NCBI GenBank assembly: GCA_018907035.1
Contig: JACCIC010000004.1
Coordinates: 8,193,501-8,257,500 of the forward strand
Length of the DNA stretch: 64,000 nucleotides
Source: Sycobia sp. Sy_11
Lineage: Eukaryota; Arthropoda; Insecta; Hymenoptera; Epichrysomallidae
Reading direction: 5' to 3'
Shown: positions 13,018-24,649 of the stretch, piece by piece
Position numbering within the stretch: position 1 is the first letter of the stretch
How the letters are laid out: each line of letters starts with the position of its first letter
Program-made: the position numbers and the translations under genes
The notes under the pieces: generated by a model
What the model was told of the DNA's origin: nothing
Database searches by the model: none
What the model saw: the letters and a program-made list of their open reading frames with translations, nothing else

Positions 13018-13256
13018 CGGCCCTCTGTTTTTTTCTCTTTATCTGCCGTATATACCACCGCCCTCTCGCTTTTTTACTCTCTATCAGTTTATATATTTGT
13101 ACTCCAAAGAATATTTTCGTTAGTTCGCGCTGCGCTGGCTCGTCTGATTTTTTAAAGTCCCGGCGAGAGCGATGAAAATAAAATGAAGAATTATATTGGC
13201 ATCGTTTGCATATATAAATGTGTATCGAATATGTGTATATATATATGACATGAGTA

Positions 13257-13262
<6 letters not shown>

Positions 13263-13322
<60 letters not shown>
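13263..13322. repeat. (TA)30 microsatellite
   Basis: Among the longest pure tracts in the window. Confidence 0.9.
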
Positions 13323-13323
<1 letters not shown>

Positions 13324-13365
13324 TCCAAGGTAAAAACGTTTGGACACGAGAGAATTTTAATTTGA

Positions 13366-13387
13366 ATATATATATATATATATATAT

Positions 13388-13446
<59 letters not shown>
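13366..13446. repeat. compound (TA)12-(GA)27 microsatellite
   Basis: TA at 13366-13390 changes through GATA into GA to 13446. Confidence 0.9.
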
Positions 13447-13447
<1 letters not shown>

Positions 13448-13725
13448 GGGGGTGGGGGTGGAAGGGAGAGAATGAGAACATAACTGATGGTATATTGCTT
13501 AACTTTTGATCAATCTGATTTCATTAGTACACGGTGCCAACAGCTTCTTATTTAATGCTCATATATCATAATAAATGTTTTGTGATCGTCTTGACGATTT
13601 TATATATATATAGATAAATCACTCATTTATACATACCATCAAGATTCATAATTATATGTATTATGTACAGTACCAGATCGAAATGTCCGGAATTGACAGA
13701 TACTTTTCAATGATTTCACTGACAG

Positions 13726-13727
<2 letters not shown>

Positions 13728-13765
<38 letters not shown>
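13728..13765. repeat. (TA)19 microsatellite
   Basis: Pure dinucleotide tract. Confidence 0.9.
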
Positions 13766-13769
<4 letters not shown>

Positions 13770-15897
13770 TTTTTTGTTCGTTTATTATTAATACTTTTTA
13801 TTTTTATTTTTTCGATTATTCAATAACAACCTTCTCGCATACTCATGTACGTTATATAAGTTCGCTAAGTGCATGCTTGGTTAGTAAGTAAAATTTTGTT
13901 TAAACTGTATATGGCGAAAGTTCGAAGTTTAATTTACGCAAATTTTTCCTCCGCCGATATTCGTTATGGATCGTTTGCGGAATAGTTTACGTTTGAACTT
14001 TACGGAATGGCTCGTGAGCAATTATATTATTCAATTGCAATTATAATACTCGTCGGGGAGAATAAACGCGCAAAGAAACGAATCTCCAGGCTCCTTCCGT
14101 ACTCGGGTTGCTTGGCGAGTCGCGTCTCACGTTCCCCAAAATTCGACCCGTCTTTGGCTTCGCACGCACTGCGACAATGCAAAATGGAACATTGCACGTA
14201 AGAAGGTTATAGCGCGGACTGGCATTTGATCCAGATTGAGCAAAGTATAAACTCTGGCTCACCTTCGAGATCGGCCCAGTATTGTCGTAAGATCCACCAC
14301 GCATATAAGTTGTCGAAGGCCGCCCGATTTTTTCAAGGTCTGCTGTACTCGTGTACATCCACGGCGCAAGAACGTTCCTTTAATTGTTATTAATGCGACG
14401 CGCGCCTGTCCTCTTATGCAGTCGGGATATTCGTCGCTTCTCGCGTTCTTCCTTTTGTCGTTGAAATGAGAATTTCTATCTGGGAAATTTGTACCGGATG
14501 GAGAAAGAAATGAGTCGCATTTTATGCAATAAAAAAGAACCGCTGCTGCGTTGGCAATAGATACACAGATCAGTGTATATATACATCGCATGTATGCTAT
14601 GATAGTACCGAAACTCCGCATCTTTATTTCTGCTCTATCAGTATATATGGCCTGTATGGACGAGGATTTATTTATCTCGCACAATTTCGACAAACGCATA
14701 TTACGCAGTAGCCCCGAACGAGAATACGAAATTTTTCGCGCTTCCAGTGACATCTCGTCACCTGACCTGCATTTTTCCTATTTTGGAATTTTTCGCACCG
14801 TTCGTACGTGTAATGGAATTCAGAGTCGGTCAGCGTTAATATTTACCTGTACCACTTCCTATACACGACTCGGTGGTCACGCGCTCGCTATCAAACGCTA
14901 CTCTTAATATCGTACATCTCGTGCTCTACATCCTTAATTTCACGAGCTTCAAAACTTAAACCGCTATGGGTTATCATATGCAGCGAATGTCGTATTCGCT
15001 ACGTAGAATGGTCAGAAAGTGAGAATGTATTTTTATCGTTTGGTAAGGTGTTGCTCTACGACACATGTACTCCACGGGCCATTCACATTGTCATATGCGC
15101 GTAATTAAATTTTCAGATGTACGTACATAGCTTGTGCGCCTTGGTATCTAACGAACAGTGGATGTACCTGTAATATAAACATTGTCTTTCTAACTTTTCA
15201 TTTCTCGGAGAAATAATACTTCGACCGATTTTTTCTCTCTTAATTCCTCCTCTAATTGGGGGACGAACGGCTATTATTCGTACGTAAAATACGTCAGTTT
15301 TGTACGGAAGATAATTAAAGAATGAGGTAGGACAATCCTTACACCTGTACATATATATATAGAGTTGCAAAAAAAGGACATTTTGAAAGCTCTATCTCGA
15401 ACTATTATGGAACAATTGGAATATATATGTATATCTCTTTGTACATTGTGCATGCAGAATGACTTTTTAAGTTTGACCAAACCCTTACATATGATATCAA
15501 GATTTATATAAATTTGCCCTTGGAATTTTGCTCCATTAATCCTGTGCTGGGATATATATAATAAACAAAACAAGCTATCTAAGAGAATTTCGAAAGCAAA
15601 CCCTGGTAATATAATTAAGTGGATCACAGCCTCAATTTCGTCGGATCTCGCGCATGGACTGTGCCGCGCGAGCGCGACCGGATGCGGAAGAGCAGATACG
15701 TGGGGGGAGGGGGGATAAAAGAGGCCCATCCAGCAATTCTCTCTCTCTTTCTCCCTCTAAATTTAGGCGTTCAATTTCGACGCTCTCGATTAAGGCAAAG
15801 TCGAGCGAGCAACGAACGAAACGATCTTATTAATAAGATTTGCCGCTCTCCGTTCGTTGAGCCCTGATGGTTATTTTCTGCTCGTATCTCGCGCACA

Positions 15898-15900
<3 letters not shown>
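13766..15900. other. unique intronic DNA, nothing recognised
   Basis: Low in simple repeats, moderately CpG-rich between 13.9 and 14.9 kb. The 164-codon minus frame at 14259-14753 shows no domain and no good splice context. Confidence 0.4.

Positions 15901-15902
<2 letters not shown>

Positions 15903-15958
<56 letters not shown>
15903..15958. repeat. compound (GA)20-(GACA)4 microsatellite
   Basis: GA tract grading into GACA units. Confidence 0.9.
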
Positions 15959-16052
15959 GTTCCTGATAGGTGGAAGACACAATTGTTGAAAATTACTCGT
16001 GAAATTGTCCGCACACAGCTCTATCTTCGCGTTGAAATTGCGCGCGTTAACA

Positions 16053-16055
<3 letters not shown>

Positions 16056-16097
<42 letters not shown>
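16056..16097. repeat. (TA)21 microsatellite
   Basis: Pure dinucleotide tract. Confidence 0.9.
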
Positions 16098-16099
<2 letters not shown>

Positions 16100-16530
16100 C
16101 TATAAATATATTATATGGACAACAGTACAGCACCGACCGCATTGCGCACCGCCGTCGCGCTAACAAAGCGTTGAAAATCTTTCGATTGGCCTTAACGAAC
16201 GTCTCGGGAAAAGTCGAGACGGAAAAAAGGAGAAAGAGAGCGAAGCAACGAGTCCCACACACGCATACGCACATACACGCGCGTGAATACGCACAAGCAC
16301 ATATATATATACATATATATATATCGAGCCAGCTGTTATATACGCGATGCTGCCCGCGAATTCTGCCTAGTCACGTGATACCGCTTATAATATATATTAA
16401 GGTATACAATAATAACGTGCGCGCTCAGTGGCTTCGATTTGTGTCGGGCCAGCAAGATCGAAGGCGGTATATATATATATAAAATATAATGACTTTCTAA
16501 TAAATCGAGGAACATAAGCGCTCACGAGGA

Positions 16531-16533
<3 letters not shown>

Positions 16534-16588
<55 letters not shown>
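16534..16588. repeat. (TA)n microsatellite, one interruption
   Basis: A single TG step near 16574 interrupts an otherwise pure tract. Confidence 0.9.
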
Positions 16589-16649
16589 CCAGCACGCGAG
16601 CGTAATGAACTGGAAGCAAAAGCTGCGGACACACACGCTGGAGATAATA

Positions 16650-17060
16650 ATCGATTTTCCGAGGCCTCCCTGTCGCGCTCTTTCATTTTTCGCCCCCCCC
16701 CCCGCCCCGTGGCGGCGTGTATTTTATAACAGGCGTCGGGCGACGGAATCCCGCGGGCTCGCAGCACACGCACCGAAATTCGGTTCCACCGCGGGATCGC
16801 GCGGCCCGTGCTCCTTTGTTTTACGAGTCGGCGGCCTTTTCTCGCTCCATGTCGGCTTCTTTCTTCTCCTCCGTCCCGCCAATGCTTCGCGGTGTACGGG
16901 TTTCGGTGGAAAAATCGAATCCATACGAACACCCGACGATTCGAGGACTTCGATGAAATTTCGCCGAGCATCGCGATGGAAAAGCGCGGCTCGTGCGGAT
17001 GTCCCGAGCTAATGCGAATCGAACGAATTCGGATCTTGTCGGAAATCTGAGCCAAAGTCA
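16650..17060. other. CpG-rich patch
   Basis: GC-rich and microsatellite-free, with overlapping open frames on both strands that reflect base composition rather than coding. A regulatory role is possible but not shown. Confidence 0.35.
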
Positions 17061-17558
17061 GCGAATTGTCCGAACGGTTCGAGCACAGATTTTGCTCGTT
17101 CACTCGAATATTTGAACGCTTGGAATTTGAACATTGTAGAATTACATAACATCACTTAACACATGGCTAATTCTCGGCAAAACTTAAATTTCTCTATAGT
17201 TCTTTACTTAGCAACGGCTGAACTAATTTTATTAAAAGATAGTATAGGAAAAGTGTATAAATGACAAATGAATGTGTGTGTTTGTGCGTGTGTGAGTGTG
17301 TGTGAATTTACAAACCGAGTACAGCATTGATACATCGCACAAGGACTATAAAAGAAGCTCGTTATAATTATCGGAATTCTCATCCTCTTATATCCGTTGA
17401 GTAATATATTTTCTTTGCCCCGGCTTGGAAAGCGAGAAGCGCAATCAAACTATAAGGAAAGTTTTTTTCCTATATAATAAAATGCACGTCCGTGGGCCGC
17501 TTTTACTTCTTACAATTAGTGATAGAGCAGTACAAGCCTTTCTTGTGTATATGTATAC

Positions 17559-17559
<1 letters not shown>

Positions 17560-17621
<62 letters not shown>

Positions 17622-17640
17622 TATATATATAGATAGATAG
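17560..17640. repeat. (TA)30 with a GATA tail
   Basis: Pure TA to 17619, then mixed GATA units. Confidence 0.9.
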
Positions 17641-18220
17641 TTTCTGAAGTGTCGCAATTTTTTACGCTATGCTCTTCTTTTCCATCAAATAGAAAGTTTA
17701 CGCTAAAAATTGCATTATAATAACAAAATCGTAGCTTCATAATGAAAAGACTGGGTTAACTACCGAAAGAATTATTTTTACTAAAGCTTTTTTCATACGA
17801 ATTAAAGTTTACTATACATATATCGACTAAACGAACATTAATTAAAGAAAGTTAAAAGAAATCTTTTTTAAATAAATTACCTATGCGAAGTTATTCATCA
17901 GCAATCGTTTTAAGTACGTGTATGTAATAAAAGCGTTCGGGAAGTAAAGAAGAATTACGTTTTTAATAGCTAATTCATTCATTTCTTTTTTTTTCTTTTT
18001 TTTTTACTAAATTAACGAAAACAAATTGCTTAATCAAAAAGCTTTTCGATAAAACGTACAATTCTAATATATTTCGAAAAAATAGATATATAGCGGAGGT
18101 GCGTTAATTCAAATTACCTTCCTGGGTATTAATAATAATCGAAGGTTGTTTCGAATTGATGTTCGAAAAAAAGTGTTGATGGCTTCCTATAGACTAGTAT
18201 TGGTATATGTTTGCAACTGT

Positions 18221-18225
<5 letters not shown>

Positions 18226-18279
<54 letters not shown>
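18226..18279. repeat. (TA)27 microsatellite
   Basis: Pure dinucleotide tract. Confidence 0.9.
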
Positions 18280-18280
<1 letters not shown>

Positions 18281-18575
18281 TTCCGCAAAAGCGTCCGCTA
18301 AAATTAAAAAATCAACACGGCAAAGAAAAAGGGGATCAGCTCATTGTGGCGGTTTTGAAGATATATATATATAACACCAAAGCGAGCCCGCGGCCGTTCA
18401 TCCATGGCTCGTCCATTTCCCCGCATAATATCGACGCCAATCGCGAATCCCGCGAGCGCTCGAAAATCCCTCGGCTATGCGCCGCTTCCTCGACACGCTT
18501 TCACACCCCTCCCCCTCCACGATCGCCACTCTTCCCCGTTTCTCCGCGCTTAATCTCATTACGTATGCATTATAT

Positions 18576-18577
<2 letters not shown>

Positions 18578-18607
<30 letters not shown>

Positions 18608-18615
18608 ATAGATAT
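18578..18615. repeat. (GATA)n repeat
   Basis: About nine tetranucleotide units with one variant. Confidence 0.85.
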
Positions 18616-18753
18616 TGTCGCCCGTTGCCAATCGCGCCGTAAAACTTCTTCGAGATTTCTCTTTCTCTCGCCTCGGCTGTGACGTACGATTGACTAGACG
18701 TATAATCTCGGAGTTTTCGCGAAAGCGCATCGCGCGACGTTACGTTGTAGCCA

Positions 18754-18758
<5 letters not shown>

Positions 18759-18800
<42 letters not shown>
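18759..18800. repeat. (GA)21 microsatellite
   Basis: Pure tract; a shorter GA run follows at 18945-18970. Confidence 0.9.
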
Positions 18801-18805
<5 letters not shown>

Positions 18806-19090
18806 CGATGGAAAAAGCACGGTCGGCTATAGGGCTTTCTTCAATTTCTGTATATAAACACGGAACGGATCAATATCCAACAAAAAAAATTCACCGGTTC
18901 TTGCTACATCTATATATAATATATCCTCTCTTATCACCGGGAAAGAGAGAGAGAGAAAGAGAGAGAGAGCGCGCTAATGCGGATGTCGGAAAAACCGCGC
19001 TAAGTGATTCTTAAAGTTTGTATTATAATAATGAGCGGCCGTCACGATGTACAGCGAATTCGGTGATGGCGGCCGATCTTACATTTTTCC

Positions 19091-19112
19091 TTTTTTTTTT
19101 TTTTTTTTTTTT
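19091..19112. repeat. poly-T run of 22
   Basis: Mononucleotide run. Confidence 0.9.
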
Positions 19113-20442
19113 GCTTTTTTGCCTTTCGACGGTTATACAATTTACGGCATTTTTTGCGCGCCTTTAAAGAGCGCCCTGATCGCTCGATTTGTCACGAATC
19201 CTCGGAAACTGTATGAATAAATCTCAGGTTGCTGGATTTTTTGCGCGGGATTTTTGCGATAAGGAATCAATTTGGATTGAAAGTATACGTATTAGAGGTT
19301 TTACGTGTAATAGAGTATATGCTCGGTCATAAAACATACCTGGCTCGACTGCTGTAACAGGTGGCTGAAAAGTTTCTCTCATTACGTACATGAAAATTTA
19401 TTTCGACACGGTAACTAAAGAGATTTTTCATATACTGTATAGCAAATAAGCTTATCGATGTATTATAGACACCGAGGAGAGATCAATCGCGGAAAGCTTT
19501 TTCCCGATTCTTCGCCTTTTGATAAATTGCTATTTCTCTGGCTAATTATGGGAATTCTATATCTCCATGACAGTTTGTACATTTTTTTTTAATTAATTCA
19601 TTAATTAAGTCTAAATAAATCTCAAAATTTTCTACGATATATGCGCAAATCTAAGTGCAATGTTTGCATACTTTCTCAAGAACTATATATCATCTAATCT
19701 TGTAGATCTTCGAGTCGTTTCTACTTGCGCTGCAAATATTCCGATACAGATGCCTTTAAGAGATAATGCAGTCGATATATAACTGCAGGAATGAGAGTGG
19801 TACTAATGTGAATAATACAGAGAAAATTGGAGTGGATAAAAAGTACAACTGCTTCGGAGAAATTATCTATAAATTAAAATATCAAACTTTAATAAAATCC
19901 GATATCCATAATTTAGTTGAGATAGTCTCCTTATAATTTATACTTAACAAAGAGTTGACTTATTGTTAGTTTTTTTTTTAAAGTTAATTTTCAGTCACAT
20001 ACTAAAACACGTTTCTGTATCAAAAATTTACTTATCAAGCAATGTGTTCCATAGATTGCACGATAACGGAATACCTATACGTTGAAATGTTGAATGATTA
20101 AGAAAATTAAGCTGCATAACATATTTAATTAGAGTGTACAACAATCTTTGAGACTTAGGAAATGACAGAGTCAACAATTATAACCTCAATAACTCCTGTT
20201 CCTTATACATCTTAATAATAAAATATAAATAAACGATATCGTTTGAGAATATGTTGATCGTATAATGTAAGCGTTGCAAAGCATTCCGAAAATTGTGATT
20301 TAAATTTTTCCCACTTCCTATGGCATTTGGCCCACCTTTCTGCGCCCAAATTCATACCAATGTGCCGATTTTACTCAAACTCTATTACATTAAATTCCAA
20401 ATAGCCAATAGATAATAATGGCCTCGTATTGCACGTTCGCAG
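19113..20442. other. unique AT-rich DNA before the DLG exon
   Basis: No repeats or open frames of note. The last 40 bases form a weak acceptor region ending in ttcgcag. Confidence 0.45.
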
Positions 20443-20610
20443 GACATGGATCTCATAGAAGTTCTGTGGAAGCAGGACGTGGATCTGGGTTACACGCTGG
20501 TGGAGCTGCCCAACACCGCGAAAGGCACGGACTGCGCCTCCCAGAAGGAATCGGACGATGACATCGAGAAGCTGAAGGCGTTGAAAGCGATAAATGCGGC
20601 CAATGACAAG
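20443..20610 (+). CDS. cnc: cap-n-collar (CncC/NRF-type) internal exon with the DLG Keap1-binding degron
   Basis: A 56-codon internal exon of the CNC-bZIP stress transcription factor CncC. The peptide opens DMDLIEVLWKQDVDLGYTL, closely matching the start of the NRF2 Neh2 domain (MDLIDILWRQDIDLGV), the low-affinity DLG degron read by the Kelch domain of Keap1; DLG is at residues 14-16. An acidic stretch (DDD, 38-40) and a lysine-rich, probably helical segment (EKLKALKAINAANDK, 42-56) follow. The acceptor is cgcag before 20443 and the donor is AAG/gtgagt at 20611. Both ends are phase 0. An in-frame TAA lies upstream at 20416-20418, so the reading frame depends on splicing from an unseen exon. 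ATG at 20446 is the first in frame and could serve as an alternative start, but this exon looks internal. Reading into the intron gives VSSFA then stop. Family is a confident call; the insect isoform name is inferred. Confidence 0.9.
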
Positions 20611-20982
20611 GTGAGTTCATTTGCATAAGCATATAATAAACTTCTCGTGGCTTCACGATGTCGTGCCGCAAACTTACGGCGATCGTTGACCTTAAACGTA
20701 TTTGCGCGACTCTATCCGATTACGAGCTACGGGATGAGAGGCGTTTTACGTAGCCTGTGTTGTATACAGTTATGTATGTCGATGGTGGGTCTGTGAGTCG
20801 TCATTTGAGATCGGCAAGTATTGTAAAATTATTATACTGGCATATAGTTTTAATACGTCGACGTGTATTAACTTATTCGCTAAACTGCAGATTCTGGTAC
20901 GACCCGTCCTGAGAATTCTGAAACAGTAAGAGAATGCATACAATTATTTCAGTTGCACAAAGTATAAGTATTAAAAATATTA

Positions 20983-20988
<6 letters not shown>

Positions 20989-21028
<40 letters not shown>
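20989..21028. repeat. (TG)n microsatellite
   Basis: Lies at the left edge of the probable MITE at 21035. Confidence 0.9.
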
Positions 21029-21034
<6 letters not shown>

Positions 21035-21035
<1 letters not shown>

Positions 21036-21292
21036 ACAGGATGTTCCAAATATAAATGCCCGTAAATTTATCTTCATCTTATGAACTAAAATTTTTTCCG
21101 TTCGTCATCTCAATTTCGATGCCTTGCGCTCGAGAGAAGAAATAACGTTTGCACATTAGCTGATCGACATTCGCAATTGGCGTAACAAATATTTGCAATA
21201 GTTTACAATGCATACAACCTTATTGTATATAGTTTTCTCTACTCAATGTCGACCCAGTTCGTGCGAACAATCACATTTGGGACACTTTGCAT
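21035..21292. mobile_element. probable MITE with CAGGATGTTCCAAA / TTTGGGACACTTTG ends
   Basis: The left end tacaggatgttccaaa and the right end atttgggacactttgca form degenerate terminal inverted repeats about 24 bp long. They resemble the CAGGGTGTCCCAAA-type ends common on small insect DNA transposons (from memory of that motif). It lies immediately after a (TG)n tract. No transposase is encoded. Confidence 0.45.
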
Positions 21293-21725
21293 TTATGCAT
21301 ATAGTAATCAACAATTCAACGGTTTTGCCATTATTCAATATTAAACATTTTATATATTTTGTTAAATTTCGTTGTTAACTTCCAACGTAACAATACACAT
21401 GAAGAAACTATGTTCAAGAAAAACATATATGACACTGATCAGAACAGAATAATTCAATAATAGAAATAAACATTGCGTTACCTGGCATATACAAATAAAT
21501 CATTTACTGTATATGTAAGAATACATTGATTTTATACTATCGCAGTCAGTGGCGTTTGTCCCGCAAGACGTGGTCGTAAACCCAGTCACAGCTGATCATT
21601 TCGGTCAGCATCATCGAACATATCAGCAATACATTTCCCAAAAATGAATATCCATCAGCGTGTGTTTTATATATACGAAACTTTGAATATAATAGTCGTG
21701 TACTATAGCCCTCTCTTTTTATATA

Positions 21726-21727
<2 letters not shown>

Positions 21728-21772
<45 letters not shown>
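21728..21772. repeat. (TA)22 microsatellite
   Basis: Pure dinucleotide tract. Confidence 0.9.
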
Positions 21773-21774
<2 letters not shown>

Positions 21775-21925
21775 TATATATTATTGGCCACAAGGAGGCG
21801 CACTATCGCAGAGAGGTGAGCGTAATTCATCATCATCGCCGCGATCAGTCACAATAACATCGGGATGGTTGGTATAAAGAAAGAGGGGAGATTCGATTGA
21901 AACAAAAGTGTATACGCGTGTTGCA

Positions 21926-21927
<2 letters not shown>

Positions 21928-21979
<52 letters not shown>
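21928..21979. repeat. (TG)26 microsatellite
   Basis: Longest TG tract in the window. Confidence 0.9.
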
Positions 21980-21984
<5 letters not shown>

Positions 21985-22365
21985 TAATATTTGAGGGGGT
22001 GGGTATGGGAGCAAACGAACAAATCGGCATCGCACAACTATCTCATATATATATATACACATCCATATCCCAGTGCTCCGATCTTTTCTCTTTCCCTCTC
22101 TCTCTCTCTCTCTTTTTGCGCGATCGCTATCGCCATTTGGAAGCGAAAAAATATATATATATAGGGGATTTAAACAAAAGATATATATATATATCCCATC
22201 ATATATATCCCATCATCTCGGGAATCCGATCGGTTCACTCGTTCGCGGTGTGGTAGCCCGCGTCACCTTCTCATATCTGCGTGTATATACGTCGGCTCTG
22301 GGCCGAACGAGTATGCCGCGAAATCGCGATGCGGCGTTCCACTCGTCTCTCGTAGCCATGTTAAG

Positions 22366-22368
<3 letters not shown>

Positions 22369-22411
<43 letters not shown>
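22369..22411. repeat. (AT)21 microsatellite
   Basis: Pure dinucleotide tract. Confidence 0.9.
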
Positions 22412-22413
<2 letters not shown>

Positions 22414-23608
22414 ATATACCGATCGCTGTATACAATTCTCATTGTCGGTACAGATCGTGAGCGTACGCGACGGCTTTGTTGTACAGCGATCGTCTATTAC
22501 GCTTCGATTGTAATAAAGCGTGACTCATTGTTTTGGCAGGGACTGATTGTTTCGGCCGTTTTTTCTTAGCGTCTATTAAGTATATGTACTTGTATATAGA
22601 TATAGACGGTATTGCAACGATACAAGAAGAAAAAACGATTGTATTACACTTGCGTTGTGGATGTCTCGTGGACGTTTATTTCAATGTCGGATTATTCTGG
22701 ATCTTGTAAATATTGTAATGACGTTCAAATTGCGATTGGCGTGCATTCGTGACTAATTTAAAATACATGTCAAAGCGGAACGATGAGCTTTTTATCGATG
22801 TCTGCCAATGGACTCATTTGATAGAACTGGGAATTCAGGAAGTGCACGGAACTGATAATCTATAATAACATTAAAATCGAAGACCTACTCCGATCAAATA
22901 TATATTCCGGTTAATTAAACTATTTCTTATCGATTGAACAACTTCCAAATTACATCAGTTTTAGCGTCATTTATGGGATCTCGTGGTGTGCGAGAGAAAC
23001 CAATTTCTGATCTGTTTTTTGATCCTTACCCCATAAGCAAATAATCAACGCTTCCGCATTTCTGCTTTAATGCACTAAATCTTATTGTTAATTTCTCTTC
23101 ATATCATAATCTTTGCAATCAGTTCTTTCTCAAAAAGTTCCGCAGATAATGATGGAAACTATGACTCGAATTAAAAATCGATTTTTATTTATATATTTTT
23201 AGCGCCGCATATATCCGAGATATCGAGATTATACAGAAAACATCACAAGTATACTATATATATGATATGGGAGGATCGTTTTAATTTTCTTCTTCGGGCT
23301 GGAATCATAAAATTGGAGGGAGACTGGTGTAACAAATTCACGCGTGTTCCATAATGCACGTTAACTGGCGCAAATATAGCCATGATAATTCCCCTCAAAT
23401 TGGATTAAGAGAAAAAAATCCAAACCACATTCAACGCAATTGTTCAAAAGATACGTATATACAAAACGGACACACACGCACACACACAAGTACCATCGAA
23501 ATACGCGCTTGCGTATATCGCATCTGCCTCTCTCAATCTGTCTTTTCTCTTTCTCATTTACCATCTCTTTTTTCTCTCGAGGGTCACATACTTTTCTCCA
23601 GGACCGAC
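22412..23608. other. unique intronic DNA, nothing recognised
   Basis: AT-rich, with no long simple repeats until the purine tract at 23609. Confidence 0.4.
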
Positions 23609-23660
<52 letters not shown>

Positions 23661-23672
23661 GAGAGAGAGAGA
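23609..23672. repeat. (GA)n purine tract
   Basis: Long, slightly interrupted purine tract, complementary to the CT tracts at 23800-24481. Confidence 0.9.
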
Positions 23673-23799
23673 CTTGGCCGCCGACGCAGCCGCCACAGCC
23701 GCCGCCGCTCATCCTCGACAACCACGAGGATGACTTTGCAGGGACGTCCTGGGCGGGTCGCCCATCAGACTCGGGCTTTTTTCTCTCTCCTGCGCTCTG

Positions 23800-23824
23800 T
23801 CTCTCTCTCTCTCTCTCTCTCTCT
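23800..23824. repeat. (CT)12 microsatellite
   Basis: Pure dinucleotide tract. Confidence 0.9.
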
Positions 23825-23940
23825 TTTTCTCTCTATCTCTTTCATTCGTTCTCTTGGCATCCCCCTTTCATTCTCCCTCCCTGTTCGTCTGGTGGCCTTC
23901 GGTAGTCTCGACTGGTCTGACTGCGTCTGGCGGCGTTTTT

Positions 23941-23998
23941 CTCTCTCTCTCCCTCCCTCCCTCTCTCTCTCTCTCTCTCTCACTCTCTCTCTCTCTAT

Positions 23999-24044
<46 letters not shown>
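23941..24044. repeat. compound (CT)n-(CA)n-(TA)n microsatellite
   Basis: CT to 23996, CA to about 24010, then TA to 24044. Confidence 0.9.
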
Positions 24045-24046
<2 letters not shown>

Positions 24047-24430
24047 TTCCCTCTCTCCCTCGTTGCCCGACCCTTTGTGAAGAGGCCGCGCGTGCACCGA
24101 GATTCCTGAGATGCGTTTTGGATCTTAAAAGAGAGAAAAGAGAGCGAGAGAGAGATGGAAGAGTGGGAGGACTCTGGGAGGAGGAGGGGGTGGGGGTCCC
24201 GGGAGGAGATCCCGATACTTATAATCGATATACGTGACATGGATCGCGAACCGGAGCCGCGAACAAAAGCTGATCGTATATAAGGATGGGCGCCGAGCCT
24301 GATGCCTTCGAAACCTTTCTCTAAGCGTCTCCTTCTTCTTCTTCCTCTCCATCTTCCTCTTCTTCTTCTCGTTCTTCTTTTATGTAACTCTTTAGCGGTT
24401 GCATCTTTCTCTTACAACTCTCTCTCTCCC

Positions 24431-24436
<6 letters not shown>

Positions 24437-24481
<45 letters not shown>
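24437..24481. repeat. (CT)22 microsatellite
   Basis: Preceded by a CTT-rich pyrimidine run at 24328-24380. Confidence 0.9.
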
Positions 24482-24482
<1 letters not shown>

Positions 24483-24649
24483 AAACCTACAATGCGATTC
24501 TCGTCCACGGGAGATTTCGCGGTATGCTTATGTACGGTCTCGAGGTCGAAATGCGAGGATTCCGCGGGTGCGTATAAGCCACCCCCGCCGCCCCATACCC
24601 ACCTCGCAGAACTATAATATCGCGAGATCACAACGCGCCAGGGCACCAA

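Larger units (their letters stand above)
1..20442 (+). other. cnc: intron (3' part) upstream of the cnc DLG exon
   Basis: Inferred intron: the DLG exon has a splice acceptor and no in-frame start upstream of it, so transcription must begin earlier. I searched the open frames for the NRF1/CncC N-terminal region and recognised none, so the preceding exon is either outside the window or too short to see. The contents are AT-rich DNA, microsatellites, CpG-rich patches and small transposon remnants, listed separately. Confidence 0.65.

Noticed and set aside
14259..14753. 164-codon minus-strand frame
   Set aside because: No recognisable domain, overlapping open frames on both strands, and no splice or start context; explained by lower stop density in a CpG-richer stretch.
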